Shown: positions 1 to 10,846 of the stretch, one piece after another
How positions within the stretch are numbered: the stretch's first letter is position 1
Layout: every line of letters begins with the position of its first letter
Assembly: GCA_963575745.1 (NCBI GenBank)
Contig: CAUYUJ010000896.1
Location: 45,001-92,500, forward strand
DNA length: 47,500 nucleotides
Origin: Prorocentrum cordatum
Taxonomy: Eukaryota > Sar > Dinophyceae > Prorocentrales > Prorocentraceae
Direction: 5' to 3'
The notes under the pieces: model-generated
Told to the model about the DNA's origin: nothing
The model's database searches: none
Seen by the model: only the letters and a program-made list of their open reading frames with translations
Position numbers and translations under genes: made by a program

Positions 1-110
1 GCGGAGCACATTCGTCTTGAGTGTGCAGCAGATCCCAGGAGGGAGCACAGATCGTTTAACAGAAAGGGAGCTCTCGCCTAGCACCGCGCACAGTCGTCTT
101 GAAGCCATGC

Positions 111-251
111 AGCAACAGCAACAATGCCAACGCCAACGCCAACAACAACAACAATAACAACAATAACAACAACAACAACACCAACAACAACAACAACAAC
201 AACAGCAACAGCAACATTAACAACTACAAAAACAACAACAAAAACAACAGC

Positions 252-283
<32 letters not shown>

Positions 284-350
284 CTACAGCAACAACAACA
301 ACAACAGCAACAACAACAACAACAACAACTGCAGCAACAACAAGAGCAAC
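111..350. repeat. (AAC)n microsatellite
   Basis: Nearly uninterrupted CAA/AAC triplets with a few CAG and AAT variants. The apparent poly-Asn and poly-Thr frames come from the array. Bases 1-110 and 351-690 show no recognisable gene. Confidence 0.95.
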
Positions 351-695
351 TATGAAGACATGATCCGTTTCGAAGAGGGGGTCTCGCTAAGTGTGGCCCT
401 GAACGTCAAGACGAGGAACTTGGACATGGGTAACACTTCGCAGATCGAGGGCGGTTCGTTTACAATGCAGCAATCGTGCTGCCGTAATTAACGGGTAAAA
501 GTAACTTTTTCTGGCCGCGGCGGCCCTAGGCCATAACGAGAGTCCACGACAGAAATCTAAGGAACGGCCCAGGAACCCAAGCCCCTCCTGAGCCTGGAGC
601 GGCCCTTGGTCCAGCGTCTTGACAGTTTGGGGCTCCAGCGTGAGACTTCCTCAATGCTCTTGCCCAAACATATAAGCTTGCACCACTCCTCCTCC

Positions 696-1161
696 CCTCA
701 TCATCATCTTCAGCAGCATCATAATGGTCCTCATCATCATCATCATCAGCAGCAGCAGCATCAGCAGCATCAGCATCAGCATCAGCATTGTCGCTCATCA
801 TCAGCATCATCATCCTGATCAGCATCACAACCACCACCATCATCATCATCATCATCATCATCAGCATCATCATCATCAGCAGCATCAGCATCATCACCAT
901 TTTCACCAGTCTCATCATCGTCGTTAACAGCATCAGCATCAGCATCAACCACATCATCATCGACATCGTCGTCCTCAGCATCATCATCATCACAACCACC
1001 ACCAGCATCAGCATCATCATTATCATCATCACCACCACCATCATTACCACCATCATCAGCATAATCACCTCCACAACCACCACCATTATCATCACCATCG
1101 TCATCATCATAAGAATCATCATCGTGTTCATCATCATCAACATCATGTATCACCATCGTTC

Positions 1162-1193
<32 letters not shown>

Positions 1194-1256
1194 AACATCA
1201 TCATTAGCATCATCAGCAGCAGCAGCATCACCATCACCAATCATCATCGTCATCAC

Positions 1257-1294
<38 letters not shown>

Positions 1295-1332
1295 GCATCA
1301 TCATCATCATCACCATCATCACCACCATCATT
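696..1332. repeat. (CAT)n microsatellite with CAG and CAC interruptions
   Basis: About 640 bp of ATC/CAT triplets with CAG, CGT and CAC variants. The array stays open in several frames on both strands (His, Met or Asp runs), so none of these frames is taken as a gene. Confidence 0.95.
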
Positions 1333-1345
1333 TTGTATGCATTAT

Positions 1346-1612
1346 CCTCCCCCTCCTCCTCCCCCTCCTCCTCCTCCTCCTCCGCCTCAATCCTCTGCCT
1401 CCGCCTTCGGCATGCTCGCTCCCCCGCTCCCGCTTGCTCATCAATTTTCTCCACCACCTCGTCGGTCTTCGTCCCCCGCCTCCTCGTCAGTCTTCCTCCT
1501 CTCCCTCCTATACCTCCTCCTCCTCCTCCTCCTCCTCGACTTGGCCCTCGTCCTCGTCCTCATTGTAGGTATCCTCCTCGTCCTCTTCCTCCTCCTCCTC
1601 CTCATCCTCCTC
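1346..1612. repeat. Degenerate (CCT)n pyrimidine tract
   Basis: CCT/TCC-rich tract, pure at about 1350-1385 and 1510-1545, with non-repeat sequence between. It has the same motif as the arrays that border repeat family D elsewhere in the window. Confidence 0.85.
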
Positions 1613-1820
1613 CGCTCGGGGGGGATGTCGAGAAGGGGCAGGGGGGGAGGGAAGGTGGGAACCAGGTTGAAAGACGAAATGCAGAGGGAGGAAGGAAAAC
1701 TCGATCCTCGGACCTGGTCCATCGACCCTTGCAGCTCGAACCTCGAAGCTCAACCCTCGCTTCTCGAGCCTCGATCTTCACCTCGATCCTCGACTCTGGA
1801 TCCTCCGAGAAGGAGCCGCC

Positions 1821-1850
1821 ACGGCGACGGCGACGACGACAACGCAGAAA

Positions 1851-1900
<50 letters not shown>

Positions 1901-2189
1901 CACGACCACGACGGCGACGGAGACGGCGACGGCGACGGCGGCGGCGACGACGACGGCGGCGACGACGATGATGGCGGCGGCAGCGAAGGCGACGGCCGCG
2001 GCGATGGCGGAGGCGGCCGCGGCGGCGACGTCAGCGGCGACGGCGACGGTGGCGGCGTCGACCAGCGGCAATGTCGGAGGCGGCGGCGGCGGCGGCGACG
2101 GCGACGGCGACGGCGGCGGCGGCGAGCGGCGACGTCGGCGGCGGCGCCAGCGATGGCGGCGGCGGCGACGTCGACGGCGGCGGCGGCTC
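1821..2189. repeat. (CGA)n/(GGC)n array
   Basis: Pure CGA triplets at about 1850-1900 pass into mixed GGC, GAC and GTC triplets. The array encodes Arg, Asp or Ala/Gly homopolymers in all frames and is not a credible protein. Confidence 0.93.
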
Positions 2190-2369
2190 GGTAGGCCACG
2201 CCTTGCGGCTGTCGGCCTCCCGGAGGGCCTCGTGGAGGGACACCGCCTCCGGCCGGGGCGGCGAACACATACGTCAGTAGCACCCGAGCCTCAGCATGTG
2301 TGCGGTCGTCTTTGGATGGGCAGATGCTGGGAACCAAAAATATACCCCATGTGCGCGACTCTGGGGCGA

Positions 2370-2570
2370 GGTAAGCCACGCGTGCCAGGCGCGCCACGCG
2401 CGCAAGGTGCGCCACGCACTCCTGGGGCCCAGGCGTGCCCAGCACGCCTGGTGCGCCAGATGCGCCACGTGCTCCATGTGCGCCAGGTGTGCCGCATGCT
2501 CCAGCCGCTCCAGGCGCGCCACGTTCGGAACACGTGCAGAGTGTGCCAGGTGCGCCCGCGCACGTGACAG
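2370..2570. repeat. Imperfect GTGCGCCA minisatellite
   Basis: Degenerate 9-12 bp units (GTGCGCCACG, GCGTGCCAGG and similar) repeat over about 200 bp. Read on the minus strand, one frame gives a Gly-X-X collagen-like run. There is no start context, and the frame merges into triplet arrays on both sides. Confidence 0.75.
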
Positions 2571-2693
2571 CACGCATCGGGAATCAAGTCGGCCTTACCA
2601 CCCTTGTCAAAAACCAATGCGCAATCGCGGCAGGGTGGCAATCATGGTGTCTAGTGGGCCTGCACACAGCAGGCAATACGCCATCACGGTCGA

Positions 2694-2882
2694 AGAGGAG
2701 GAGGAGGAGGAGGAGGGGAATCAGGAACAGGAGGAGGAGGAGGAGGAGGAGGAGGAGGAGGAGGAGGCGGACCATGGCCTGGGGACCAGGAGGAGGGGAG
2801 GAGAGGAGGAGGAGGAAGGGAGGAGGAGGAGGAGAAGGAGACAGGAAGAGGAGAAGGGAGAGGTGGAGGAGAAGGAGAGAAC
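2694..2882. repeat. (GGA)n array
   Basis: Purine-only GGA/GAG tract with short interruptions, upstream of a family D copy that has its purine strand in the same orientation. Bases 3010-3290 that follow are an extremely GC-rich GCGGGCGG tract with no gene that I can support. Confidence 0.93.
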
Positions 2883-3443
2883 GGGGGGAGGCTCGTGTGG
2901 GGGACAATGCTGGGGTGGGCTGGCTCAGGGGGGCGGGTGGAAGGAAGGCACATCGAACTTAATATCGACGCCGGGGCGGCTCTATCAGGCCCCTCCCGGC
3001 GACGACTGGGCGACTGCGGATGGGGGAGGGGGGGGGAACGCATCCGCCCCGGGGCCCCCCTCCCCCGCCGCCGCTGCCCCTGGGCAGGCGGGCGGGCGGG
3101 GCAGGCGGGCGGGCCGGCGGGGCAGGGCGGGATGGGGCGTGCCGTGGGCGGTCTGCGCAGGCCGGCCGGGCCTCCGGGGGCTGCTCGCGGCGTGCCCCGG
3201 CGCGCGGGCGGCGACGCGGCGGGCGGGCGGGGGCGGGCGGCGCGGCGGGCACGCAGGGGGCGCACGCAGGAGGGAGCGGGCACTGTGAAGGCAAGGGCGC
3301 GTCGGGGAGGCGTTCGATGCTGGCCACAGGAGGGCTGGGCATGCGACCTCCTGTGTGTATCCCGGCGGTGGGATGTGGACGCAGGGCCGCTGGGCCTGGC
3401 CCACGGCGGAGGGAGCGGGAAGGGGAGGAGGAGAGAGGGGGGG

Positions 3444-3918
3444 GGCAAGCTGGGTGCGCAAGCGTCATATCTGACGTCCTGCCCCTCCCTCCCATCCCCT
3501 GCCATTGCGTAGATCTCTCTATTCGCACAGTCGGATGTCGAACAGGGCAATAATCCCAAGAGAAAACGCGATGCATGGTATAGCACGGCATAGAAGAGCA
3601 CGACATAACGTAGCGTGTCGTAGCACGATTTGGAATAGCCGAAACAATGAAATGAGGTCAACGCTGCAGCGAGAGCATGATTTGGAAGGACTGAGAATGG
3701 GAAAATGGATTGGAAGGACTGAGAACGGGAAACTGGAGACAACGCTGTAGCGAGAGCGCCATTCGGAAAGGACTGAAAATGTCCGGATTGGAAAACACAT
3801 ATTAATAATCAACTCGGCGGCATCCTGCGTGGTCAAAACATGCGCGTAAGAGGCCGGGACACCTTACTGGCGTCGTCGGGGGGAGACAGGAGAGTAGCAT
3901 TCATGGTGTGAAACTGCG
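3444..3918 (+). repeat. Family D dispersed repeat, copy 1
   Basis: The 5' module begins GCAAGCTGGGTGCGCAAGCG, followed by CATATCTGACGTC and a CCTCCCATCCCCTGCC stretch. A middle part has degraded GCATGGTATAGC and GCTGCAGCGAGAGCA units. The 3' module has ATCCTGCGTGG and GGAGAGTAGCATTCATG. The order matches the copy at 22.2-22.8 kb and the reverse complement of 38.9-41.2 kb. Purine-rich sequence lies on both sides. Confidence 0.7.
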
Positions 3919-4000
3919 GAGGGGGCGGAGCAGGAAAGGAGGAGGGAACAAGTGCGGGGACGACGGGGGGCGAGCGAGAGGGGGGAGGAGGTTGGCGTTA

Positions 4001-4153
4001 GGTCGGGCATGTCCTCCTACAGGCGGATCTTGGAAGAAACATGCGAATAGTCAAACAATAATCAACATGGTCGAACATAGTCGAAAAGAGCGTCCCCGGA
4101 CGATTGCTGGATTCTGTCTCGGCTGTTCCTCCTGCAGAGGGCCAGGTCCGACT
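4001..4153. mobile_element. MITE A, copy 1
   Basis: The left end GGTCGGGCATGTCCTCCTAC follows TA. The right end reads as an inverted, diverged copy finishing GTCCGACT, followed by TG where other copies have TA. The interior is AT-rich and contains no gene. The 153-bp length and inverted ends fit a non-autonomous Tc1/mariner-like element; that class is an inference from the TA flanks. Confidence 0.75.
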
Positions 4154-4479
4154 TGAGGTGGGCGACCAGTACGAAGAATCCGACCCTGCCTTGCCTCCTG
4201 CCCTCTCAGAGAGCGGCGGCCTGCGGCCGAACGCGCCCGCACGAAGGAGAGGCCCCACCACTGCCCCCTGGTGTGCCCAGCGGGGGCTGCTGCCCTCCGA
4301 TGCGCTGTGCGCTCTGCAGGCGGGCTGCCCGCCGGAGGCATTCGTGAAGGGGCCCTCGGACAAACATATTGATAGACACGAATCCCAAGACTCCCAATAT
4401 TTTTCCATATCTTCTGGACTTTCGTCTTCCACCCCGCTTCTCACTTTTTCCTATATTTTCTCGGGGGTCGACGATTCGA

Positions 4480-4676
4480 GGCTTCCCAGATGGGGTCGTA
4501 GTAGTTGGGGTCGGAGGATCGCGCCGCATCAGCAATGCATCAGCGATGCTTATCGGCGATGCAACGGCGATGCATCGGCGACGCCAGCGTGGAGAACATC
4601 TGGCTCCACATCGAGCCGCATCGACGATGCGGCGCGACCCTCCGACCCCATCTACTCCGACCCCCTCTGGAAGGCC
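4480..4676. mobile_element. MITE B, copy 1
   Basis: Inverted ends of about 45 bp share AGTAGATGGGGTCGGAGG and GATCGCGCCGCATC. The core consists of CATCGGCGATGC-type palindromic units and a short stem around GGCTCCACATCGAGCC. It aligns with copies at 14.4, 16.5 and 33.2 kb. Confidence 0.8.
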
Positions 4677-4689
4677 TAGATCTAGATCT

Positions 4690-5580
4690 ATGGACTCAGG
4701 GGGGGCCTGACACAATTTTCTCACCGAGCGTCCTAACCTTCCACAGGGAGAAGCATCTGTCGAGCCCCCTCCAGAGGGAGCAGTCGTCGGGAATCAGAGG
4801 CCCCGCCGACCTCTGCCGACGGCACCATCCGGCCGAGCAGGCGCCGGAGCACCCTAGGGGGGGGGGGGGGGGCAGCACACAATGCCTGTCGCCATCTCAG
4901 TCCGTGGATGCTGCCCCCCCCTGACATCCAATCCCAGCGGTGCCGGTGGACTCCGAGGAAAACCCTTCGAGGAACGGCAGGCGCGGGTGGGAATTGAGGC
5001 GGGGGCGGGAGGAGGGAGGGAGACTGCCATGGCACTGCCATGCGAACTCGCTCAATTACTGCGTCGGCCCCCCAGATGCCAATGGGCACGCTCACGTCCA
5101 AACATTGCTGCGAGAAGATGCCACCGTCACGACCTACCCCAGTGGGCAGCCACCACATCCCAGAACACGATGCACTTGGACAGCCACAAATTTGCAAGGC
5201 ATCCCAAAAAACAGCTCGAGGGCATCAGGAGGGAAACGCACAGTAGCAGGAGGGCCTCCTGAACCTCAACCATACCGCTGCACACATCCCCGCGCGGCAC
5301 TACTCCTCGCACCACCACCCCCTGCGTCCGAGCCGCGTCCTCGCATAAGCCATTTGATGTGCACCGCTCACTCGGTGACCACCCACCCCCACGCACGGCA
5401 CAGCAAGGACACTGGCCCGCGGGAAGAGATTAAATGGATCCCTCAACGAGCCGCCCCACTGAAGGCGGCCGCGGTGCCACCTCTGTCGAGGCGGTGTGCC
5501 TGTGAGGCCAAGCACGGGCACCGACGACGATGAGCAATTTCCGCCCCCCCCCCCCCCGCGGGGGAGGGAAAAAACAAAAC
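4690..5580. other. No recognisable gene
   Basis: Mixed-composition sequence with G homopolymers near 4860 and C homopolymers near 5550. The open frames are short, on both strands, and show no known domain. Confidence 0.5.
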
Positions 5581-5590
5581 AGCCAATCTT

Positions 5591-5676
5591 GGCAAGTTCG
5601 CGCCATGTTAGACATCGCACCCCTCCCTCCCATGCCTTACCACGGAGTTGAGTTTTCTCTAAGAAGTCGAATGCCG
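5591..5676 (+). repeat. Family D fragment (5' module only)
   Basis: GGCAAGTTCGCGCCATG followed by CCCTCCCTCCCATGCCTTAC aligns to the family D 5' module seen at 22.2 kb. The remainder of the element is absent. Bases 5680-6110 show nothing recognisable. Confidence 0.55.
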
Positions 5677-6112
5677 AAGGAGAGGTGAATCCTCAAAGGG
5701 TAACTTTGCCCATGACGGCCCTGCATATCACAACATTGGAGGTGCAAGATGCAGGCGGAAGGACTGGAAGGGGCATGAGGTAGGCGGAGGGACGGAGGAG
5801 GGAAGAGGAGCATCGACGGATGGGGCAGGAAGCCAGGCGGAGCAAGGCGGCGATGAATGCAAGGAGTCCTTCTACATATATGTGGCATCCGTTTCACCGG
5901 GATCACAACTCTTGCTGATGCAAGGACAGGGCCAGCGACGCGGCGAGGGCGACGTTCGACTGAACGGAGGCACTACAACCCTTTAAAGTGACCAGCACTG
6001 CAATCAAAGCACAGCTCTCGAGTCCGAACAAAAACGCTTAGGCATGCCAAAAAAATATCGGAAATGACGTTTCGGCAATCCTGCCTGTTAAAAAAACCAG
6101 ACGTCGGGGACC

Positions 6113-6255
6113 TACTGACCCGGATCTTTGCAAATCTGGGTCAGTCCGGATCTGCAAGATCCTGCAGGATCCCGCAGGATCCTGCACCCAAGCCCAGGTC
6201 AGTGCGCCCATGGCCCTGCAGGATCCTGCAATACCCCGTGCTATGGCTGACCCCC
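6113..6255. repeat. GGATCCTGC palindromic repeat cluster
   Basis: GCAGGATCCTGC, itself a palindrome, occurs several times, and GGGTCAG/CTGACCC motifs mark both ends in opposite orientations. The cluster could be a small foldback element. Bases 6256-6690 have no recognisable feature. Confidence 0.55.
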
Positions 6256-6690
6256 GTTTACCTTGACCCCCGCCTCTTGAGCCCCGAAGACAAGCGGCGG
6301 CAAACATGTAGACAGTGCCCTGGAAGAGAGGGCAGACGTTCGCATACCTAGTAACGGTATCACTCCTGGCACTGGCACCGACGGCCCGGCGGTCTGGGCC
6401 AGACGCAGCCGACCCCACACCCTAGCGGCGCTCTGCCACCAGGGAGGGCGGAAGCACTCGAGAGTCCGGGGACGGGGGTTACCCCGAGGAGGAATAATAA
6501 TAGTAGTAGCAACCATAGAATTCGCCGGCCCAACGGGCCAGAGGCGTGCTAAAATCTCCGGTAACTGCTAAATAATACTTCTACTTCGCGCGCGCGGGGC
6601 GGCCCCTGGGGGTCCCCGGACGAAAAGTACCCCGGGCGATCCCCGGCAGACTCGGGTCAGAGATGGTTTTCCTCCTGGGCGCCGCCCCCG

Positions 6691-7240
6691 TGGCCCTCCA
6701 GAGAGCCCCAAGAAGGGCCACGAGGCCGCCAAGAGCCCTCAAAGATGGTTCAAGAGTGCTCCGAGATGCCACACGATCGTTCCAAGACGCCCAAGATGGC
6801 CCCCAGACGCCCCAAGAGGCCTCCAAGAGCACTCCCCAGAGGGCCCCAAGAGGCAAAATTCATTACTTTTCCTTAGGTTTTGGGCAGATTTTGGCGTGTC
6901 CATCTTTTCGGCTTCCCGACGCCCCAAGACGGCCCAAGAGGCCCCCAAGATCGCCCCAAGAGGGCCCAAGAAGCTCCCAAGAAGGCCCCAAGATGGCCCA
7001 AGAGGGCTCCAAGACGGCCCCAGAGGCATCCAAGACGGCCCAAGAGGGGCCCAAGAGGGCCCCAAGCGATGCCCCAAAGGGGGAACACAAAACAAAACTT
7101 CGAGCCCTCGGCCTTAAGAAGCCCCCAGGAGGCCTCAAGAGGCCCCTGAGAGGCCCCAAAAGCTCCCAAGAGGCCCTCAGGAGGCCCCCAAGCGACGCTG
7201 AAGAGGCCCCCCCCCCCCCAGCGGCCCCAAGAGGCTCAGT
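6691..7240. repeat. CCAAGAGG minisatellite
   Basis: Imperfect units of about 14-18 bp (CCCCAAGAGGGCC, CTCCAAGACGGCC) run for some 550 bp, with a less repetitive insert at 6855-6915. All frames on both strands give repetitive Pro/Lys or Gly/Leu/Trp peptides, so I treat the frames as repeat-derived. Bases 7241-7665 contain no recognised gene. Confidence 0.8.
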
Positions 7241-7666
7241 CATGCGAAATGGGCCGGCGGAATGAGCGAAGCGATTCAATAATAAGAATAGGCGCACAGT
7301 GTTCGATGAATGTCAAGCGTACGTGGGACGGGTGGCCATCAGCTGGCCTATGTATGTGGAACGTGCAGCACCGCCCGTGCGTTAACATGAAATGCAACGC
7401 GCAAGCATTCCGAACATCTTCTTTCACACCGCTGCCAGCCGAAGCTGGAAAGCACCAGGGGAGGAAGCGGGGGGCCTAGAGAGGAAGACTGGACGGCGGA
7501 GGGAGGGCGCCTCTTGAGCGGGGGGCCGAGCAGGGGAAGGACAAAAAAGTTGGGCACCCGTGTAGGCGCGGGGCACCCAGGACAGGGCGCACCTGTCTTG
7601 GGATGGGGGGGCGTCTGCCCCTTGCTCGTGCTGCGGCTGGCCTCGGCTCGCCGCGCACCCCACCCT

Positions 7667-7715
7667 TGCTGCTCCTCCTCCTCCTCCTCCTCCTCCTCCT
7701 CCTCCTCCTCCTCCT
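7667..7715. repeat. (CCT)n microsatellite
   Basis: Pure CTC triplets in about 48 bp, inside GC-rich sequence without a supported gene. Confidence 0.95.
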
Positions 7716-7883
7716 TTTCCCCCTTCCTCCCGCGGCGGCGGCCACCGCAGCACGCCGCAGGGCCCCTCCACATGAGAGGCCGTTGCTGGAATCCTGGGCC
7801 AGAGTGCTGCCGCGGCGTGAGTTGGCGCCCCCCCGAAACGTCGTCGGCTGGCGGCGACAGAGGTGATCCCGGGGGGGGGGGGG

Positions 7884-8040
7884 GCAGTGGGCGCGGGGAG
7901 TTGTGGGCATGGGTTGTCCGGGGGGGGGGGCATCATCGTCGCGGGAGAGAGAAGCGGGGGGGCGCAGTGAGCGCGCGGAGTTGTGGGCATGGTTGTCCGG
8001 AGGGGGCGGCCATCTTCGTCGCGGGAGATCGCAAAGGGAG
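7884..8040. repeat. 80-bp direct tandem duplication
   Basis: Two adjacent units start GCAGTGGGCGCGGGGAG (7884) and GCAGTGAGCGCGCGGAG (7964). Both continue with TTGTGGGCATGG and a segment ending GTCGCGGGAGA. The period is 80 bp with roughly 15% divergence. Confidence 0.8.
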
Positions 8041-8049
8041 CACCTCCTG

Positions 8050-8640
8050 AGAAGAGGGTGGGCCCTCGCGACGAGTCCGCCTGTGCTGCGGCGCCGAAAA
8101 GGGCATGTGGGAGGCGCGAGACCCCGGCTGGCATAGGGGCGGCAGTTGGCTCTCGGCTTGCATGCCATTGAAGTGACAGCTGACCTCGCGAGCTCCGCGC
8201 CCATCTTCGAGGGGAACGGGGGCAGTCGTCAGGAGAGGGGTCGCGGGGAAGAAGCGAGGGAGCTGATCATCTCCAGTGGAGCTGCCGCCGGCTCTGACGC
8301 CGGGCGGCAAGAGGAGGATTCGGCGTATCGGGCTCGACCGAAGTCGGGTCCTCGTCCTCCTCGTGGTTTGGAGAGAGGGCGCCGTCTGCGTTTCCGCGCT
8401 CGTGCTGCTGGGAGCGGTAGCCGCTGTACTCGCCGTAGACGTGGCCGTAGCTCCGGCGCTGCACTGAGGTGCTCTGCTGGAGGTCGCGCTGCTCGCTCGT
8501 CTCGTTGCCCAATCTGGCGGGGCGACAGCCTGTCGTAGGCGTAGTGCCGCACGCGTGCTGCACATAACCGCCGGCCAAGGACCCCTGGGCGTGTGTGTCC
8601 TCCTCTGGTTCCTCCGCCTCCGTTTCGTCGAGGCCGCCGT
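8050..8640. other. GC-rich sequence, no supported gene
   Basis: A long minus-strand frame (to 8267) is rich in Arg, Pro and Asp. It continues into the 480-bp tandem duplication, whose units shift frame relative to each other. I see no known domain and do not call it a gene. Confidence 0.4.
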
Positions 8641-8789
8641 GTTGGCCGTGGCCGTCGCGGGGGCCGTCGGTAAGGCCGTCGTGGGGGCTGTCGTGGGGGC
8701 CGTCCTGGCGGTCGCGGGGCGGTCGCCGGCGTCGGTGTTGCAGGGGGGAAGCATCGTCGAGGTTGTCATCGCTGTCGTGGCGGGTCGCG

Positions 8790-9690
8790 GGGGCCGTCGG
8801 GTTTGGCAGGGGGTCGAGGGGGCAGTCGGTCAGGGGGATCGCGGGGCAGTGGACCGTTGGGTCGGCGGTCTGATCGTCCGTCCTGTAGACCGTCCAGCTG
8901 CCCGCGAGGGAAGCACTGCCTGCGTAGCCGAGGCTATCCCAGTTTGGGGTCGGGCGCGGCATCGGGTAGGGAGTGGGTCGGGGCGTCGCTCTGCAGGTCG
9001 ATGAGAGCGTCGGGAAGGGCGTCGCGAGGCGTTGTTTGAGCCGTCGGTCGGTCTGTCCTCGCGCCCGTCGTGGCAATCGCTGGCATCAGCGTCTTAGGGG
9101 GGGACCTCGTTATGGTCGTAGTCGCCGTCGCGGCGGGCGTCGTCTTCGTCTCCGTCGGGGCGGGAGTCTGTCGCGGGGGCCATCGTTGAGGCCACTTCGG
9201 GGGGGGGGGCGCAGCGGGGCCCGTCGCCCAGATCCCGTCGTGGCAGGGCGTCGTGGCGGTGGGCCGCGGTAGCCGTCGGGTTTGGCAGGGGGTCGTGGGG
9301 GCATTCGGTCGGGGAATCGCGGGGCACTGGATCGTTGGGTCAGCGGCCTGGTCGTCCGTTCTGGCATACTGTCCAGCTGTCCGCGAGGGAAACAGTGCCC
9401 GCGTAGCCGAGGCTTGCCCAGTTTGGGGTCGGGCGCGGAGCGCGCGTCGGGTAGGGAATGGGTCGGGGCGTCGGTCTGCAGGTCGGCGAGAGCGTCGGGA
9501 AGGGCGTCGCGAGGGGCGTCGGCGTTGACGGGTCGGTCGGTCTGTCCGCGCGCCCGTCTTGGCAAACGCTGGGATCGGCGTCTTAGGGGGGGGGCCTCGT
9601 TATGGTCGCGGTCGCCGTCGCGGCGGGCGTCGTCATCGTCGCAGTCGGGGCGCGGCCGTCGCGGGGGCCAACGCGGGGGCCGCCGCCGGG
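8790..9690. repeat. Tandem duplication of a ~480-bp GTCG-rich unit
   Basis: GTCGGGTTTGGCAGGGGGTC occurs near 8797 and again near 9276, and CCTCGTTATGGTCG near 9105 and 9595. The intervening order (TGGACCGTTGGGTC, CCCAGTTTGGGGTCGGGC, CTGCAGGTCG) is preserved. The offset drifts from 479 to 490 bp, so frame is not kept, which argues against a coding duplication. GTCGCGGGGGCC units continue on both sides to about 9850. Confidence 0.8.
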
Positions 9691-9951
9691 GGCCGTCGCA
9701 GCGCCCCGTCGCGGAGGCATTCGCCGGGGCCGTTTCGTGAGGCCGTCGCGGGGCCCGTCGCGCAGTGGCCGTCGCAGGGGGCCGTCGTGGCGGTGGGTCA
9801 CGGGAGCCTCGGGCTGGGTGGGGGGTCGTGGGGCCGTCGGGGAAGTCGGGCGCGGGGTCCCTTTGAGCGGCCCTGGTTGTCTCTATGACCATCTCCCCAC
9901 GCATGCCCTCCACGGGCCCCCGCTCAGGGCGCGCAGCCGCTCAGGACCTGG

Positions 9952-10120
9952 ATGGGGGAGGAGGAGGAGGAGGAGGAGGAGGAGGAGGAGGAGGAGGAGG
10001 AGGAGGAGGAGGAAGAGGAGGAGGAGGAGGAGGAAGAGGAGGAGGAGGAGCAGGAGCAGGAGCAGGAGCAGGAGGAGGAGGAGGAGGAGCGAGCGAGCGA
10101 GCGGGCGAGCGAGCGAGCGA
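9952..10120. repeat. (GGA)n array followed by (GCGA)n
   Basis: GGA/GAG triplets from 9952 to about 10088, then GCGA tetramers. Poly-Glu and poly-Gly frames here are repeat artefacts. Confidence 0.95.
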
Positions 10121-10129
10121 GTCACCTTG

Positions 10130-10840
10130 GCAGCAGTTCGGCTTCGGCGCGTCGAGCACGGGCCTGCGAGGATCGGGCGCCTCTCAGCGCCCAGTGTCTG
10201 TGGGCGAGGAGGCAGCGCGCCTGGGGGAGCCCGCGAGGGCCTATAAAGCCTCGGGCCCCTCGTCGGCCCTAGGCCGTCTCAAACCGCCAAATCCTCAGCA
10301 AAACGAGACGGCGAAACTCTAGGCTCAACCCTCTCACGACCTGCATTCATGCGAGCATGTACGTGCTTAGTGGACGCTAGGGCATCAAGATAAGAGTATT
10401 ATGCGCATCGCGAGCTCGCTGACGCAGATGTACTCGAGATCATTGAGCGTGAAACGACGGCGCGTTGCGCATCATCAGTTTCGTTCACTGCCCCGAGAAA
10501 GCAAACATCGTAGCCGTGCAAATCCAAGATGAAGAGGATCAAGTATGTGCTTCATCTCTGCGTTCTGGATGGATCTAGCAGATGTGTATCTATCTATATA
10601 TATATAGAGAGAGAGAGAGATCCGCCAGTCGCCGTAGCCGCTGACATGGAAATACGCTCGACACCATAAAGTAAAGATGTCCACGCAGTCTGGGTCATTA
10701 TGCATACGTACCTGGCGAACGCGACGTAGCTGGATGGGGAAAGGAACCGCTAGCGTAATCCCATGCGTGTCACCATATCTCTGTTTCGCGTGCTTCCCTT
10801 TTCGGCCTGTGTGCGAAGTCCATCTACATTTCCATCTGCG
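10130..10840. other. Lower-GC non-repetitive sequence, no gene recognised
   Basis: Includes a short TATC/TA/GA microsatellite at about 10584-10620. Open frames are under 125 codons and show no recognised domain. Confidence 0.4.
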
Positions 10841-10846
10841 CATCTC

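Noticed and set aside
1750-2577. Collagen-like Gly-X-X frame on the minus strand
   Set aside because: The Gly periodicity comes from the GTGCGCCA minisatellite and continues into a (CGA)n array. There is no ATG context or signal sequence.
6691-7240. Gly/Leu/Trp-rich repeat protein on the minus strand
   Set aside because: The same minisatellite gives equally long repetitive peptides in several frames on both strands, so no frame is favoured.
10625-10655. CCGTAGCC motif resembling the start of the dinoflagellate spliced leader
   Set aside because: Only the first eight bases agree; the following sequence does not match the leader.
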